Shown here piece by piece: positions 33,868 to 44,719 of a DNA stretch of 64,000 nucleotides. Under the pieces are notes generated by a model. It saw only the letters and a list, made by a program, of their open reading frames with translations. It had not been told where the DNA came from and did no database searches. Both the position numbers and the translations under genes were made by a program. Positions within the stretch are counted from its first letter, which is position 1. The number at the start of each line of letters is the position of its first letter. This stretch comes from Variovorax sp. YR216 (GTDB taxonomy: Bacteria > Pseudomonadota > Gammaproteobacteria > Burkholderiales > Burkholderiaceae_C), in assembly GCF_900107745.1 (NCBI RefSeq), contig NZ_FNRO01000006.1:186001-250000 (forward strand), written 5' to 3'.

Positions 33868-34254
33868 TCAGGTGTGTCCGGGTGGTCGATGCGCCTCGTG
33901 GAGCCGCTGGCAGGGCACGCAGCGCTCGCTGGAGGGCTGAACCTCCAGTCTCTCTCGCGGGATCTGCGTATTGCAGTCGATACACCGGCCGTAACGCCCG
34001 TTACGCATGCGTTCCCTGGCATCGGCGATCCGGCGCAGTTCGAGCGCGTCACGCTGCGCCTCGCCGTCGCGGACCGTTTCGTGGATGCGCGCCTCGGCCT
34101 GGTCCACGGCGTCGCCGGCTTCCATCGGCGGCAGCCGCGATGATTCCTCCATCGCCTCGTTGTTGATGGACGCGAGTTCGGCCGCGAGCTCGGCCTCTCG
34201 CCGGTCGAGCTTCTTTCGCAAGGAAGCCAGTTGCTTTTCGCTGAGCCCGGTCAT
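33868..34254 (-). CDS. DksA/TraR-family C4 zinc-finger protein, 128 aa
   Basis: The N-terminal half (about residues 1-85) is a coiled-coil hairpin and the C-terminal part a four-cysteine zinc finger with C91, C94, C112 and C115 (CIDCN and RCVPC). AAGGAG precedes the ATG at 34254. Members of the family bind in the secondary channel of RNA polymerase. However, this short version lacks an obvious DksA coiled-coil-tip Asp-Asp pattern (DAVDQAEARIHETV is at the corresponding place), so stringent-response activity is uncertain. It is read away from the divergent NAD synthetase gene. Confidence 0.88.
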   Translation of the reverse strand: MTGLSEKQLASLRKKLDRREAELAAELASINNEAMEESSRLPPMEAGDAVDQAEARIHETVRDGEAQRDALELRRIADARERMRNGRYGRCIDCNTQIPRERLEVQPSSERCVPCQRLHEAHRPPGHT

Positions 34255-34399
34255 GCACCGCTCCTTGAGTTGGAGTCCGACATGAGGCCCGAAGCGGGTG
34301 GGCGCCGCCTTCGGCGTGGTTCCCGTGCGCGGGTCAGTCCATGCCGACAGAAAGTCCCGGATTCGGCCGGCCGGCGCGCGTGCCTGCAAAATCCGGTCC

Positions 34400-36493
<2,094 letters not shown>

Positions 36494-36535
36494 CCGGCCG
36501 GACGCCTCCACCCCAATGGGGGCGAATTGCGTCAG

Positions 36536-38347
36536 CTAGTTTGAAGCCTTCTCGCAAGCGAAGCTCGCCGCCCTCTCGGGATCGCCGCCCTTATAGAACG
36601 CAATCAACGGGTACGCACAGAGGGGGCGACTGCGGTTGGGCGCCCACGTCGCCGGCACGTCTGCGTTGACGCCGGATGGATTGCCTGCCCCCCGTGCCTG
36701 GGCAACGATGCTGGAGGGCGCACGCCCGGCCTCGACCCAGTCGATCAGTATGTTGAGGCCGGCATACTGGTCGGTGGCGGGGCCTCCGCTGACGTGACCC
36801 ATGCCCGGTACGCGGAAGAATCGAACGAACTTCGACTCGTCTCCGAAGTACCGACGGCCAAGCGCATCCATGTAGGCAGCAGTATCGTTGGGGGAGAAGA
36901 CACCGTCCGCTTCGCCATGGACAATGATCATCTTCGCGCCCCTGTTTCTGAGCATGTCAAGGTTTTCCGGATTGGGCGGTGTCATGTATGAAATGGCGCT
37001 TTCCGTGTAGAGGCCGCTCGTCGCATAAAACTTCGGTGCGTCCACGTCCAAGCTGAAGGTGAGCGCGTAAGCCAGAGTGTCGGCGAGCTTCGCAGGCTCG
37101 GGCGGCGTAGCGAAGATCACGGCAGACACCGGGCCGCGATTCGCGCCCACGGAGTTTCGGAACGTCCAACCGGCCCAGCCCGACGCGACCATTCCGGGAT
37201 CAAATGGCCAGTTCGCATACAGCGCTACGCCCGCGCTGTTGATGGGACCCCGATAGACGTTCGAGAACGCGCTTTTCTGGGCGTCGGTCAGGCAAGTGCC
37301 ATCTCTTGCGCCTCTGCAAGAGGGCACGTCACGTTGGATGTCGAAGGCTTTGCGGCAGCCCTGATAGTCGTTCACCATTCCGTCCGCGAGACCGTCCAGT
37401 GCATCGCATCGGGCAAGGATGGCATCGGCTACCAGACGACGTTCGGCGACGGGGAAGGCAGTTTCCAGATCTGCGAGATCGGTCGCAACGGTTGCCCACT
37501 GCTGCGCTCCCCAGAGTTGCGCGATCGACGACTTGGGAAGGTTGAAGCCGGGCGAAACTGCCAGAAAGCCATCGTATTCCGCGGCATACCGTGCGGCCGC
37601 CACCATGGTGTGCCTGCCGCCGTTGGACCCGCCCGCGAAGTAGGACCGATCCGGTCCCCTGCCATACGCAAGCTTGACGAGAGCCTTGGCCATCGGCGTG
37701 AGGGTTCCCACCGCCGCATAGCCGTAATCCAGTCGAGCTTGAGGATCCATGCCGAACAGGGGGTTCTGAGCGGCCGAATGACCCGCATCGGAGCTGAGAA
37801 CCGCAAACCCTAACTTCAGTGCATTGGTCTGTCCCGCTCCTGTATCGCCAGTCGCGGTCGCTACGCTGCCGTCGATACCGCCGTTGCCCTGATGAAGAAA
37901 GCGTCCATTCCAATTCTTTGGCAGTCTCATCTCGAACTGGATTGAATATGGCTGTCCGTCGACCGGTCCTACCCGTTCATTCATCTTTCCTGTCACGCGG
38001 CAGTGCTCCTCGATGGGAATGCCGGCAACAGTGAGCGTCCCTGCCGAGACCGTCGTGGCCGTGACAATCTTCGTCTTGTCGAAGATAAAGCTGGCCAACG
38101 ATTCGCAGGAAGAGCCGAGAGAGCCGCTTTGCGCAGCGGCTAGTTGGGGAATCGGTGCCGGGCCGGCGATCTCACCGCCTGTTTCTCCTTGGCCTCCTTG
38201 ACCTGCCTGGCCGGCACCTCCGCCGAGGCCGCCTTGAGCGGCGGTGCTTTCGCCTGCGCCTACGAAAGGAATGCGATTGTTGACGCCGCCGCACGCGCTC
38301 AAGACGAACGCGGCCACGGCCGTCATCAAATATTTTCTTGGTTTCAT
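36536..38347 (-). CDS. Tannase/feruloyl esterase family lipoprotein, 603 aa
   Basis: This secreted serine esterase hydrolyses phenolic esters. The lipoprotein signal MKPRKYLMTAVAAFVLSAC has Cys19 as lipidation site. A low-complexity Gly/Gln-rich linker (about residues 36-60) precedes the catalytic domain. The nucleophile elbow is FAGGSNGGRHTM, a disulfide-linked Cys next to the catalytic triad is typical, and the C-terminal acid/histidine regions read IIVHGEADGVFSP and PGMGHVSGG. Length is normal. It lies downstream of a Rieske oxygenase, Bug protein and reductase on the same strand (170 bp gap). A phenolic ester cleaved at the cell surface could feed that oxygenase system. Confidence 0.9.
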   Translation of the reverse strand: MKPRKYLMTAVAAFVLSACGGVNNRIPFVGAGESTAAQGGLGGGAGQAGQGGQGETGGEIAGPAPIPQLAAAQSGSLGSSCESLASFIFDKTKIVTATTVSAGTLTVAGIPIEEHCRVTGKMNERVGPVDGQPYSIQFEMRLPKNWNGRFLHQGNGGIDGSVATATGDTGAGQTNALKLGFAVLSSDAGHSAAQNPLFGMDPQARLDYGYAAVGTLTPMAKALVKLAYGRGPDRSYFAGGSNGGRHTMVAAARYAAEYDGFLAVSPGFNLPKSSIAQLWGAQQWATVATDLADLETAFPVAERRLVADAILARCDALDGLADGMVNDYQGCRKAFDIQRDVPSCRGARDGTCLTDAQKSAFSNVYRGPINSAGVALYANWPFDPGMVASGWAGWTFRNSVGANRGPVSAVIFATPPEPAKLADTLAYALTFSLDVDAPKFYATSGLYTESAISYMTPPNPENLDMLRNRGAKMIIVHGEADGVFSPNDTAAYMDALGRRYFGDESKFVRFFRVPGMGHVSGGPATDQYAGLNILIDWVEAGRAPSSIVAQARGAGNPSGVNADVPATWAPNRSRPLCAYPLIAFYKGGDPERAASFACEKASN

Positions 38348-38517
38348 GTGGTCTCCATCTATGGATTTTGTGATCCACGACTACTGAGATTCGTTGTAGC
38401 GATACCGAGTGCAGCACCGCTCTGGCCGGCAGCCACCAGGTCCATCCTTCTTTGATCAAGCATCAAAGAATTCAGGCCGCATCCGATGGCCGCGCTCCTG
38501 TAGGCATCGGCGGGGCG

Positions 38518-39483
38518 CTAGAGGTCTAGGACAAGGACGGGAGATTTGGATCGCGAGCAACACGGCATGAACTGGTTATTCGCGGCATGCTCTTGGGCTG
38601 TCAGGTAGTGGTCCCGGTGATCCGGCGTGCCTCGAAGTACCCGAGTGACGCACGTCCCACAGACGCCTTGCTCGCATGACGTCTCTACTTGGACCCCGTG
38701 TTGCGCCAATGCTTCCACCACGCTTTGCCCACCAAGCACTCTGACAAGCAAGCCGCTGCTGGAGACTTGCACTTCGAACTCCGCATCGCTGTTGCTCTTC
38801 GAGACCTCTGCTCCAAAGTACTCGTAGTGAAGCTGTGCCGCAGGCCATCCGGCGGCCTCCGCCGACTGGATAACCCAGTCGAGGAAACCCTGGGGACCGC
38901 ACACGTACAGGTGAACGCCAGTCGCCTCCCGATGTGAATCCAGGAGTTCGCGCAAGTGCAACTTTTGACCTTCGTCGCCGTCGTCATGATGAAAGCTGAC
39001 GCGCGTGGCAAAGGCAGAAGCAAGAATGCGACTGTGAAACGCCGTGCACTGGAGCGAACGCGTGCAGTAGTGGAAATCAAAAGGCGCATCAATCGCCGAA
39101 AGCCGCTCGGCCATGCTCAAGATTGGCGTCACGCCAATGCCACCCGCCAGCAGGATGCTGTGACTCGCTTCGATCGCCAGCGGGAAATGGTTCCGCGGCG
39201 AACTGATCTCGAGGGTCGTTCCCTCCTTGATCAGATCATGCACAGCAGTGGATCCCCCACGCGAGGCGGAATCTCGCAACACGCCGATCTGATAGCGATG
39301 GCTGTCGGCAGGACTGTTGCACAAGGAGTACTGCCGCACCAATCCGTTCGGCAACTGGACATCAATGTGCGCGCCAGCCGAAAATGCCGGAAGTGGCTGC
39401 CTTTCCTCGTCGACGCTCGCCAACTCCAGAACCGCAACGTCTTCGGCGTCCATCGATTTACGAGTGACGCGTACCTGCAGCAT
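38518..39483 (-). CDS. vanB: Rieske oxygenase reductase (VanB / phthalate dioxygenase reductase type), 321 aa
   Basis: This electron-transfer reductase has three modules in order. The flavin-binding domain contains RQYSLCNSPAD, the NAD-binding domain GGIGVTPILSM, and the C-terminal plant-type [2Fe-2S] domain CEQGVCGTC with a later Cys near MPCCSRSK. It passes electrons from NADH to the Rieske oxygenase encoded two genes upstream. The start codon is taken at 39483, five bases from the Bug gene stop; an alternative ATG 27 bases upstream overlaps that gene. The vanB symbol reflects architecture; the demethylated substrate is not proved. Confidence 0.88.
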   Translation of the reverse strand: MLQVRVTRKSMDAEDVAVLELASVDEERQPLPAFSAGAHIDVQLPNGLVRQYSLCNSPADSHRYQIGVLRDSASRGGSTAVHDLIKEGTTLEISSPRNHFPLAIEASHSILLAGGIGVTPILSMAERLSAIDAPFDFHYCTRSLQCTAFHSRILASAFATRVSFHHDDGDEGQKLHLRELLDSHREATGVHLYVCGPQGFLDWVIQSAEAAGWPAAQLHYEYFGAEVSKSNSDAEFEVQVSSSGLLVRVLGGQSVVEALAQHGVQVETSCEQGVCGTCVTRVLRGTPDHRDHYLTAQEHAANNQFMPCCSRSKSPVLVLDL

Positions 39484-39487
39484 CGTT

Positions 39488-40468
39488 CTACTCAAGCTTG
39501 ATGCTCGCATTCTTGATCACCAATCCCCAACGCGCGGTTTCATCTTTCACGAAGGGGCCAAACTGCGCATCCGTCATCGGTGCGACCTCGAGCCCTTGAT
39601 CAGTGAACTTCTTGCTCAACTCCGGCGACTGAATGGCCTTGACGACTTCATTGCTGAGCAGCGAGACCACAGCGGGGGGCGTTCCTGCCTTGACCGCCAT
39701 CCCGAACCAGGCGACCAGATTGATGTCACCCAGACCCACCTCGGCCAGCGTAGGCACGTTCGGAAATTGGGCCGACCGCTTTTCAGCGCCGATGGCCAAC
39801 GCCCTGAGCTTTCCGTCCTTCACGAACGGCCCGCTCGTGATCATCGGATCGAAGAAGACCTCGACCTGGTTGCCGACCATGTCGATCAGCGCCGGTGATG
39901 AGCCCCGATACGGTACATGGTTCAGATTGCCCTTGGTCTTGTCGCGCAACATCTCCGCGAACAGGTGTCCGCCCGAGCCCGTGCTCTGCGAGGCGATGCT
40001 CACGCCGCCTGGCTTCGTCTTCACGGCCAAGATCAGATCGGCCGCGGTCTTGTACGGGCCGTCGGCATTCACGACGAGGAGCGCTGGAGCGAGGGCCAGA
40101 CGAGCAAGCGGCGTGAAGTCCTTCAGAGGGTCGTAGCTCAGCTTGGCATAGAGATTTCCGTTGAGCGCGAAGGAGCCGATGTCGCCGATGAAGATCGTGT
40201 GGCCGTCTGCGGGCGCTTGCTTGACGAAGTTGGCGGCGATCTGCGCGCCGGCGCCTGGCCGGTTATCCACGATGACCGGAACCTTCAAGCTCTCGGACAT
40301 CTTCTGACCGACACCGCGCGCGAGCTGGTCGGTGACACCGCCGGCTGGAAACGGCACCACGATGGTGATCGGCTTGTTAGGAAAGTTGCCGCCTTGAGCT
40401 GAAGCCAAAGCGCTTGTGGTCGCAAGCAACGCTGCAGCTGCAACCTGCATGAAGCGGGGAAAGTTCAT
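39488..40468 (-). CDS. Bug/TctC-family periplasmic solute-binding protein, 326 aa
   Basis: This second Bug protein has a signal peptide MNFPRFMQVAAAALLATTSALASA, then PITIVVPFPAGGVTDQLAR, DNRPGAGAQIAANF and HVPYRGSSPALIDMVGNQ. These are the standard Bug ligand-loop motifs that contact a carboxylate. It is inserted between the oxygenase and reductase genes with gaps of 36 and 4 bases, so it is certainly cotranscribed with them and presumably binds the same methoxylated or hydroxylated aromatic acid. No TctAB permease genes are nearby. Confidence 0.92.
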   Translation of the reverse strand: MNFPRFMQVAAAALLATTSALASAQGGNFPNKPITIVVPFPAGGVTDQLARGVGQKMSESLKVPVIVDNRPGAGAQIAANFVKQAPADGHTIFIGDIGSFALNGNLYAKLSYDPLKDFTPLARLALAPALLVVNADGPYKTAADLILAVKTKPGGVSIASQSTGSGGHLFAEMLRDKTKGNLNHVPYRGSSPALIDMVGNQVEVFFDPMITSGPFVKDGKLRALAIGAEKRSAQFPNVPTLAEVGLGDINLVAWFGMAVKAGTPPAVVSLLSNEVVKAIQSPELSKKFTDQGLEVAPMTDAQFGPFVKDETARWGLVIKNASIKLE

Positions 40469-40504
40469 CGAGAGTCTCCAGTTGTTTTACGTATGCCGGG
40501 GAAA

Positions 40505-41563
40505 TCAGGTTGTCACGGGTATGAGGGGAATGACCGCTGGCGCCTTGTTCTCCAGATCGATCAACTCGGTCAACAGCCGGCGATATTGGATGAGCCCCGC
40601 ATCCGCTGCCATGGCGACCATCGATGACTCGGGCGAGTTGTCGATCATTTGCTGCTGCGCCTCGAGGATCTGCTTGTCCTCGATGAACGCGCGCTTCTGG
40701 CTCTGATCGATGGATTCCGTGACGACAGCGTCGTCGAGCCGGAAGTTGTGGGCCTGCATGAAGAAGTAATGCGTTGACTTCTCGGTCTCAGGCGTTATCG
40801 CCTGGCAACTGTGGAACTGCAGCGCGCCGCTCATGTCGTCGTCCGGTGTCGCAGCGGATTTCACGCCAGCATCGAGAAGCAGAATTCCGGGGACGTGGAA
40901 GTCATATCGGAACCAGCGATCAACCTTGCCTTCGAAGCTGCCGAGGCGCTGGTGATACGGCGCGGGAACTGTGCCGCGCACCGGCCGGCTCACCCGAACG
41001 CCTCGCTCCATGCGCTGCACTTCAGGCCGGGCCTCAGCGATGTTTGGTGACCCACCGAAGGTCTTCTCATGCACGTAGCTGAGGTGGGAAAAGTCGAGAA
41101 GGTTGTCGCTGATCAGGAGGTAGTTGCACTCGTAGTGGAGGTACGAAGGCTTCCATCGCCAGTCCGGATGAGCGAGCGAGTAGGTGTCGGGGATCAGCGT
41201 GTCGTCGGCGAGCGCCGGATCTCCCATCCAGATCCACACCCAGCGTTTACGCTGCACAGTTGGGTAGACGCGTTGGCGCAGCTTCGGCGGGATGCGTTCT
41301 TGACCGGGAACTTCGACACAGGCGCCGGTCGCATCGTATTTCGCTCCGTGGTACATGCAACGGACGCAATCGCCTTCCTTGCGGCCCATGTGCAATGGTG
41401 CGTGCCGGTGGCAGCACTTGTTGTCCATGGCAACCACCGTTCCGTCCTCCTTGCGGTAGAAAAGAACGGGCTGCCCCAGGAGGGTCCTCGTCAAGAGCGT
41501 ATCGCCGAGGATTTCGTGGTCCCAGGCTGCCACGTACCAGCAGTTCTTCAAGAACATGTTCAT
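40505..41563 (-). CDS. vanA: Rieske non-heme iron oxygenase, vanillate O-demethylase-like, 352 aa
   Basis: This is the catalytic oxygenase subunit. The Rieske [2Fe-2S] motif is C50-x-H52-x16-C69-x2-H72 (CCHRHAPL and CMYHGAKYD). The mononuclear iron motif D157-x2-H160-x4-H165 lies in LLDFSHLSYVH. The N-terminus MNMFLKNCWYVAAWDHEI is characteristic of the VanA/LigX/DdmC group, which demethylate or hydroxylate aromatic acids. It is the first gene of the leftward operon and is divergent from a LysR regulator. VanA itself acts on vanillate; whether that is the substrate here is not decidable from motifs. Confidence 0.9.
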   Translation of the reverse strand: MNMFLKNCWYVAAWDHEILGDTLLTRTLLGQPVLFYRKEDGTVVAMDNKCCHRHAPLHMGRKEGDCVRCMYHGAKYDATGACVEVPGQERIPPKLRQRVYPTVQRKRWVWIWMGDPALADDTLIPDTYSLAHPDWRWKPSYLHYECNYLLISDNLLDFSHLSYVHEKTFGGSPNIAEARPEVQRMERGVRVSRPVRGTVPAPYHQRLGSFEGKVDRWFRYDFHVPGILLLDAGVKSAATPDDDMSGALQFHSCQAITPETEKSTHYFFMQAHNFRLDDAVVTESIDQSQKRAFIEDKQILEAQQQMIDNSPESSMVAMAADAGLIQYRRLLTELIDLENKAPAVIPLIPVTT

Positions 41564-41664
41564 CGTCTCCGTAGGGGCGCCGCTCTGAAAACGGGGCGCT
41601 CGAGGGGGACTTTAGGGAAGCCCCTCCCCCCCGCGCTACACGATTGGGTGGAAGATCACTATCT

Positions 41665-42642
41665 GTGAAAACGATAGACACCACTTTCGATCTGAACCTC
41701 TTGCGCGTGCTGGTCGCGCTCTCCGCAACGCGGAACGTGACCCAGGCTGCCCATGCTCTGGACATGAGCCAATCGGGCTTCAGCACCGCGCTTGCGCGGT
41801 TGCGGCAAGTGCTCGATGACCCGCTTTTCGTTCGCACGCCAGTGGGTATGTCTCCCACCCCGCGGGCAGCGCAGATGATCGCGACCGCTCAGGATGTGCT
41901 GTCGCGCGTCACGGAAGAAGTCTTGCAAAAGCCCGGGTTCGATCCGGCAACCGCCCGCACCGTCTTCCGACTGGCGATGGCTGATGTCGCGGAGATTGTT
42001 TTTCTTCCCAAGCTGCTTCAGCATCTGCAGCAGCACGCGCCATATGCAACCGTAACCTGCGCCTCCATGGACACGGAGACGCTGAAACAGGCGATGTCCA
42101 ATGGTGACATCGATCTCGCACTCGGGTACTTTCCCGATCTCGATTCGCAGTCGTCTTTCCAGCAGCGCCTGTACTTCCACACCTACGCCTGCATGCTTCG
42201 TCGAGGACATCCCCTCGCAGCTCGAACGGTCACGGAGAAGAGTTATTCCGAGATTGGTCACGTCGTCGTCTCTTCGCCCGCCAGGACTAACGCGCTGTTC
42301 GAAGCATTCCTGGAAAAGCGGTCCATTAAGCGCAGGATCGTGCTTGAAACGCCTCATCACCTGAGCCTGCCCGCGATCGTTGAGAGCACAGATCTGATGG
42401 CCACCGTGCCGCTGGCGACGGGCGCTCGGTTCGTGCAGCTTGGAATGGTCGAGCTACTGCGCCTGCCGTTCACGCCGCCGAGCTTTGCGGTGCAACAGCA
42501 CTGGCATCCGCTCGTTCACCATGACGCTCGCAGCCAGTGGTTGAGGAAGCAGGTGGCGCGGCTCTTCAACGTCGAGTCCGATGAATGGCGTGATCTTCAG
42601 GCCGCGTTGTACGGTCGTTCTGTTCGACCGAGCACAGGTTGA
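41665..42642 (+). CDS. LysR-family transcriptional regulator (NahR/NodD-like), 325 aa
   Basis: An N-terminal helix-turn-helix (DLNLLRVLVALSATRNVTQA, SQSGFSTALARLRQVLDDPLF) is joined to an effector-binding domain typical of the NodD/NahR/LeuO subgroup that senses aromatics. The start is taken as GTG at 41665 (VKTIDTTFDLN); a TTG 21 bases upstream in the same frame is an alternative. It is divergent from the Rieske oxygenase operon with a 101-bp intergenic region, so activation of that operon by its aromatic substrate is the natural inference. Confidence 0.9.
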   Translation: MKTIDTTFDLNLLRVLVALSATRNVTQAAHALDMSQSGFSTALARLRQVLDDPLFVRTPVGMSPTPRAAQMIATAQDVLSRVTEEVLQKPGFDPATARTVFRLAMADVAEIVFLPKLLQHLQQHAPYATVTCASMDTETLKQAMSNGDIDLALGYFPDLDSQSSFQQRLYFHTYACMLRRGHPLAARTVTEKSYSEIGHVVVSSPARTNALFEAFLEKRSIKRRIVLETPHHLSLPAIVESTDLMATVPLATGARFVQLGMVELLRLPFTPPSFAVQQHWHPLVHHDARSQWLRKQVARLFNVESDEWRDLQAALYGRSVRPSTG

Positions 42643-42860
42643 ACAAGTCCCACCCGCGACGTCCCAGGCACCGCGTGAAGACGCCCCGTACCAGCGCACG
42701 ACGATCAAACCTGTGAGTGTCTGCTGCTGGGCTATCAGCCTCGATGCGTGTACTTCCGCAACGGGCTACCGACATTAAAGAGGCTCAGAAGGTCGAGCAC
42801 TGCAAACGCAAGTGCTTCAAACATTGTTTCCATTTCGAAAACATGGCAGTTCTGGTTCAC

Positions 42861-42874
42861 TAGGGTTTACCCTA
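42861..42874. promoter_or_regulatory. Short inverted repeat TAGGGT-TT-ACCCTA
   Basis: Six-base inverted arms with a two-base spacer lie 65 bp upstream of the DUF4148 gene, in an AT-rich stretch following a LysR-type gene. Position and symmetry suggest an operator for an unknown regulator. No other copy was noticed in the window. Confidence 0.35.
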
Positions 42875-42938
42875 TGTTTTTCGTGAGAGACTTCTTCCCA
42901 CGGTTTCACGCCCCGAAACAACTCCAAAGGAAGCATCC

Positions 42939-43301
42939 ATGAAAGTCTCGAAAATTCTCGCTGCAACGGCCCTGTCTTTTATCGCTATCGCTGGCGTTCA
43001 CGCGGAGACCTATGAGGGTGTGCACCCCCTGACGTCGTCCGCCAGCCGCGCTGATGTGGCCCGCGAAGCCGTTGCCGCCGCGCACGCGGGCAACGTGTAC
43101 GGCGATGCCGCAAGCACGGGTGAGAACGCTCAGCCCTTCACTTCGACCGCAAGCCGTTCAGAAGTTCGCGCTCAAGCCGTCGCCAAGGCAAGTGCGAACC
43201 GCGACAGTCTCGACAGCCGCTCGTTCTACCGAGACCAAGTGCCCGCTCAGTTCAATACGGGCCTGCACTTCACGCGACAAACGCAACAAGCCTCGCGCTA
43301 A
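42939..43301 (+). CDS. DUF4148-type secreted protein, 120 aa
   Basis: This small exported protein is common in Burkholderiales. The signal peptide MKVSKILAATALSFIAIAGVHA is cleaved before ETYEGVHPL. The mature part contains two imperfect repeats, SASRADVAREAVAAAHAG and TASRSEVRAQAVAKASAN, the alternating Ser-Arg-x-x-Val-x-x-x-Ala pattern of DUF4148 proteins. Function is unknown; members are usually abundant periplasmic proteins. GGAAG lies eight bases before the ATG. A strong intrinsic terminator follows, so the gene is a single transcription unit with possible regulation through the palindrome upstream. Confidence 0.85.
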   Translation: MKVSKILAATALSFIAIAGVHAETYEGVHPLTSSASRADVAREAVAAAHAGNVYGDAASTGENAQPFTSTASRSEVRAQAVAKASANRDSLDSRSFYRDQVPAQFNTGLHFTRQTQQASR

Positions 43302-43365
43302 GCTAATCGACCGCTCACCCGCTCGGTTTGGCGCGGTAGAGAACCCTCAGCGCTTGGACGTGCTG

Positions 43366-43404
43366 AAAGAAGCCTCCGGCATAGCCTGGAGGCTTCTTTT
43401 TTTT
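43366..43404 (+). terminator. Strong intrinsic terminator after the DUF4148 gene
   Basis: A perfect 12-bp stem (AAAGAAGCCTCC / GGAGGCTTCTTT) with a 10-base loop that can itself pair GGC with GCC is followed by a run of eight T residues. This is the clearest rho-independent terminator in the window. It ends transcription of the DUF4148 gene 65 bp after its stop codon. Confidence 0.9.
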
Positions 43405-43589
43405 GGGAGAGGCTGGTCATCGTCCCTCGGCCGGGTTGCGAGCCGTCAGGAGCCCGCGTCGACCTGCGTTCAGGGACGCCTCCTCAGGAAGAAGGAGGCC
43501 GACTCTAGCCTAACCACAGCCGCGTCGTGGCGACGCATGCTTGGTCTTGGTCGTGACACCAAGGGGGTGTCGCGAACGTCTGCTGTGAG

Positions 43590-43615
43590 GTGCGCATTCA
43601 ACCGGTCGATGCAAC
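43590..43615. repeat. IS30 element inverted repeat, left end
   Basis: The 26-bp repeat begins GTGCGCATTCAACCGGTCGA and ends GCAAC. Its partner at 47229-47254 is the reverse complement with one mismatch at position six. The transposase stop codon (43598) lies inside this repeat. Confidence 0.85.
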
Positions 43616-44639
43616 GATTTGGCTGAACATTTCAGCCGGTGTTTGAAAGTCGAGCGTCTTTCTGGGGCGCTCGTTCAACCTCCGCGCCAGCGCATTGAGC
43701 TTGGCTTGTGAGTAAGTCGAGACATCGATGCCCTTGGGAAGGTACTGCCTCAGCAGCCCGTTCGTATTCTCGTTGGTTCCACGCTGCCACGGGTTCTGAG
43801 GATCGCAGAAGAAGACCTGGATGTCGGTCGCCAAGGTGAACTGCTTGTGGCCCGCCATCTCCTTGCCTCGATCCCAGGTGAGCGACTTGTAGAGCTCCTG
43901 CGGCAGCTTGCGAGCATTCTTGATCAGTGCGTTGACGACCGTCTCGGTGTCCTTACCTGTGATCTTCACAAGCATCACATAGCGTGTCTGGCGCTCGACC
44001 AGCGTGGCGATCTGGCTGTTGGCGCTTCCAAACAGCAAGTCGCCTTCCCAGTGACCAGGAACCGCACGATCTTCGACAGCGGCCGGTCGCTCGCTGATCG
44101 AGACGGCGTCAACGATTCTTCCGTGGGCATCGGTCTTCTGCGAGTAATGGCGTGACCGTCGCATGCCTCGCGTTCGCCTCAGATGCTGCAGCAACTCCTT
44201 CTTCAACGCCCCGCGGGCTTGAATGAACAGGCTGCGGTAGATGGTCTCGTGTGACACGTGGCAAGTCTCGTCGCAAGGGTAAGTTTGTTTGAGCCACCCG
44301 GCAATCTGCTCCGGAGACCATTGCAGCCGAAGCTTCTCCGTGACGATGCGTGCCAAGGGTCGGTTCTCGGCCAGCTTGCAGCGCTTGGGCCGATGGTCTC
44401 TTTCCCAGGCGGCCTGGTCGGCCTGAGCCGCCCGATAGCATCCCTGACCACCGTTGCGCTTGATCTCGCGGCTGATGGTGGAGGGAGCTGGCCCGAGGAT
44501 CACAGCGATCGCGCGAATCGAGAAGCCAGCTGCCATGGCACGTGAGATCTCCTCGCGCTCGGCCAGCGTCAGAGCCATCGGGGAGCGGCTTCGCTGCGGC
44601 GGTCGAATGCCGCCCGTGCGGGACAGAATGCCTTGTACC
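43598..44639 (-). pseudogene. IS30-family transposase, C-terminal part (split by IS66)
   Basis: This part resumes at GILSRTGGIRPPQRSRSP and includes the helix-turn-helix (ALTLAEREEISRAMAAG, PSTISREIKRNGG) and the DDE catalytic core: PGHWEGDLLFG, LTWDRGKEMAGH and TNENTNGLLRQYLPKG. Joining it to the piece at 47065-47191 after removing the IS66 and one CTTGTACC copy gives an uninterrupted 386-residue frame, so the gene was intact before the insertion. The open frame that continues rightward into the IS66 end is an artefact of the insertion, not a real N-terminus. Confidence 0.92.
44632..44639. repeat. IS66 target-site duplication CTTGTACC, left copy
   Basis: These eight bases are identical to 47065-47072 on the other side of the element. 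They come from the codons for VQG in the IS30 transposase gene. Confidence 0.95.
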
Positions 44640-44665
44640 GTAAGCGCGCGGTGATCCCGTCTTGA
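44640..44665. repeat. IS66 inverted repeat, left end
   Basis: The 26 bp start GTAAGCG, the terminal word of IS66-family elements, and match the right end at 47039-47064 perfectly as reverse complement. Confidence 0.95.
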
Positions 44666-44719
44666 GTTGGGGGCTTGTGTCCATGACGATGGTGTCCACC
44701 AAGGATTTAGGTGGACACC

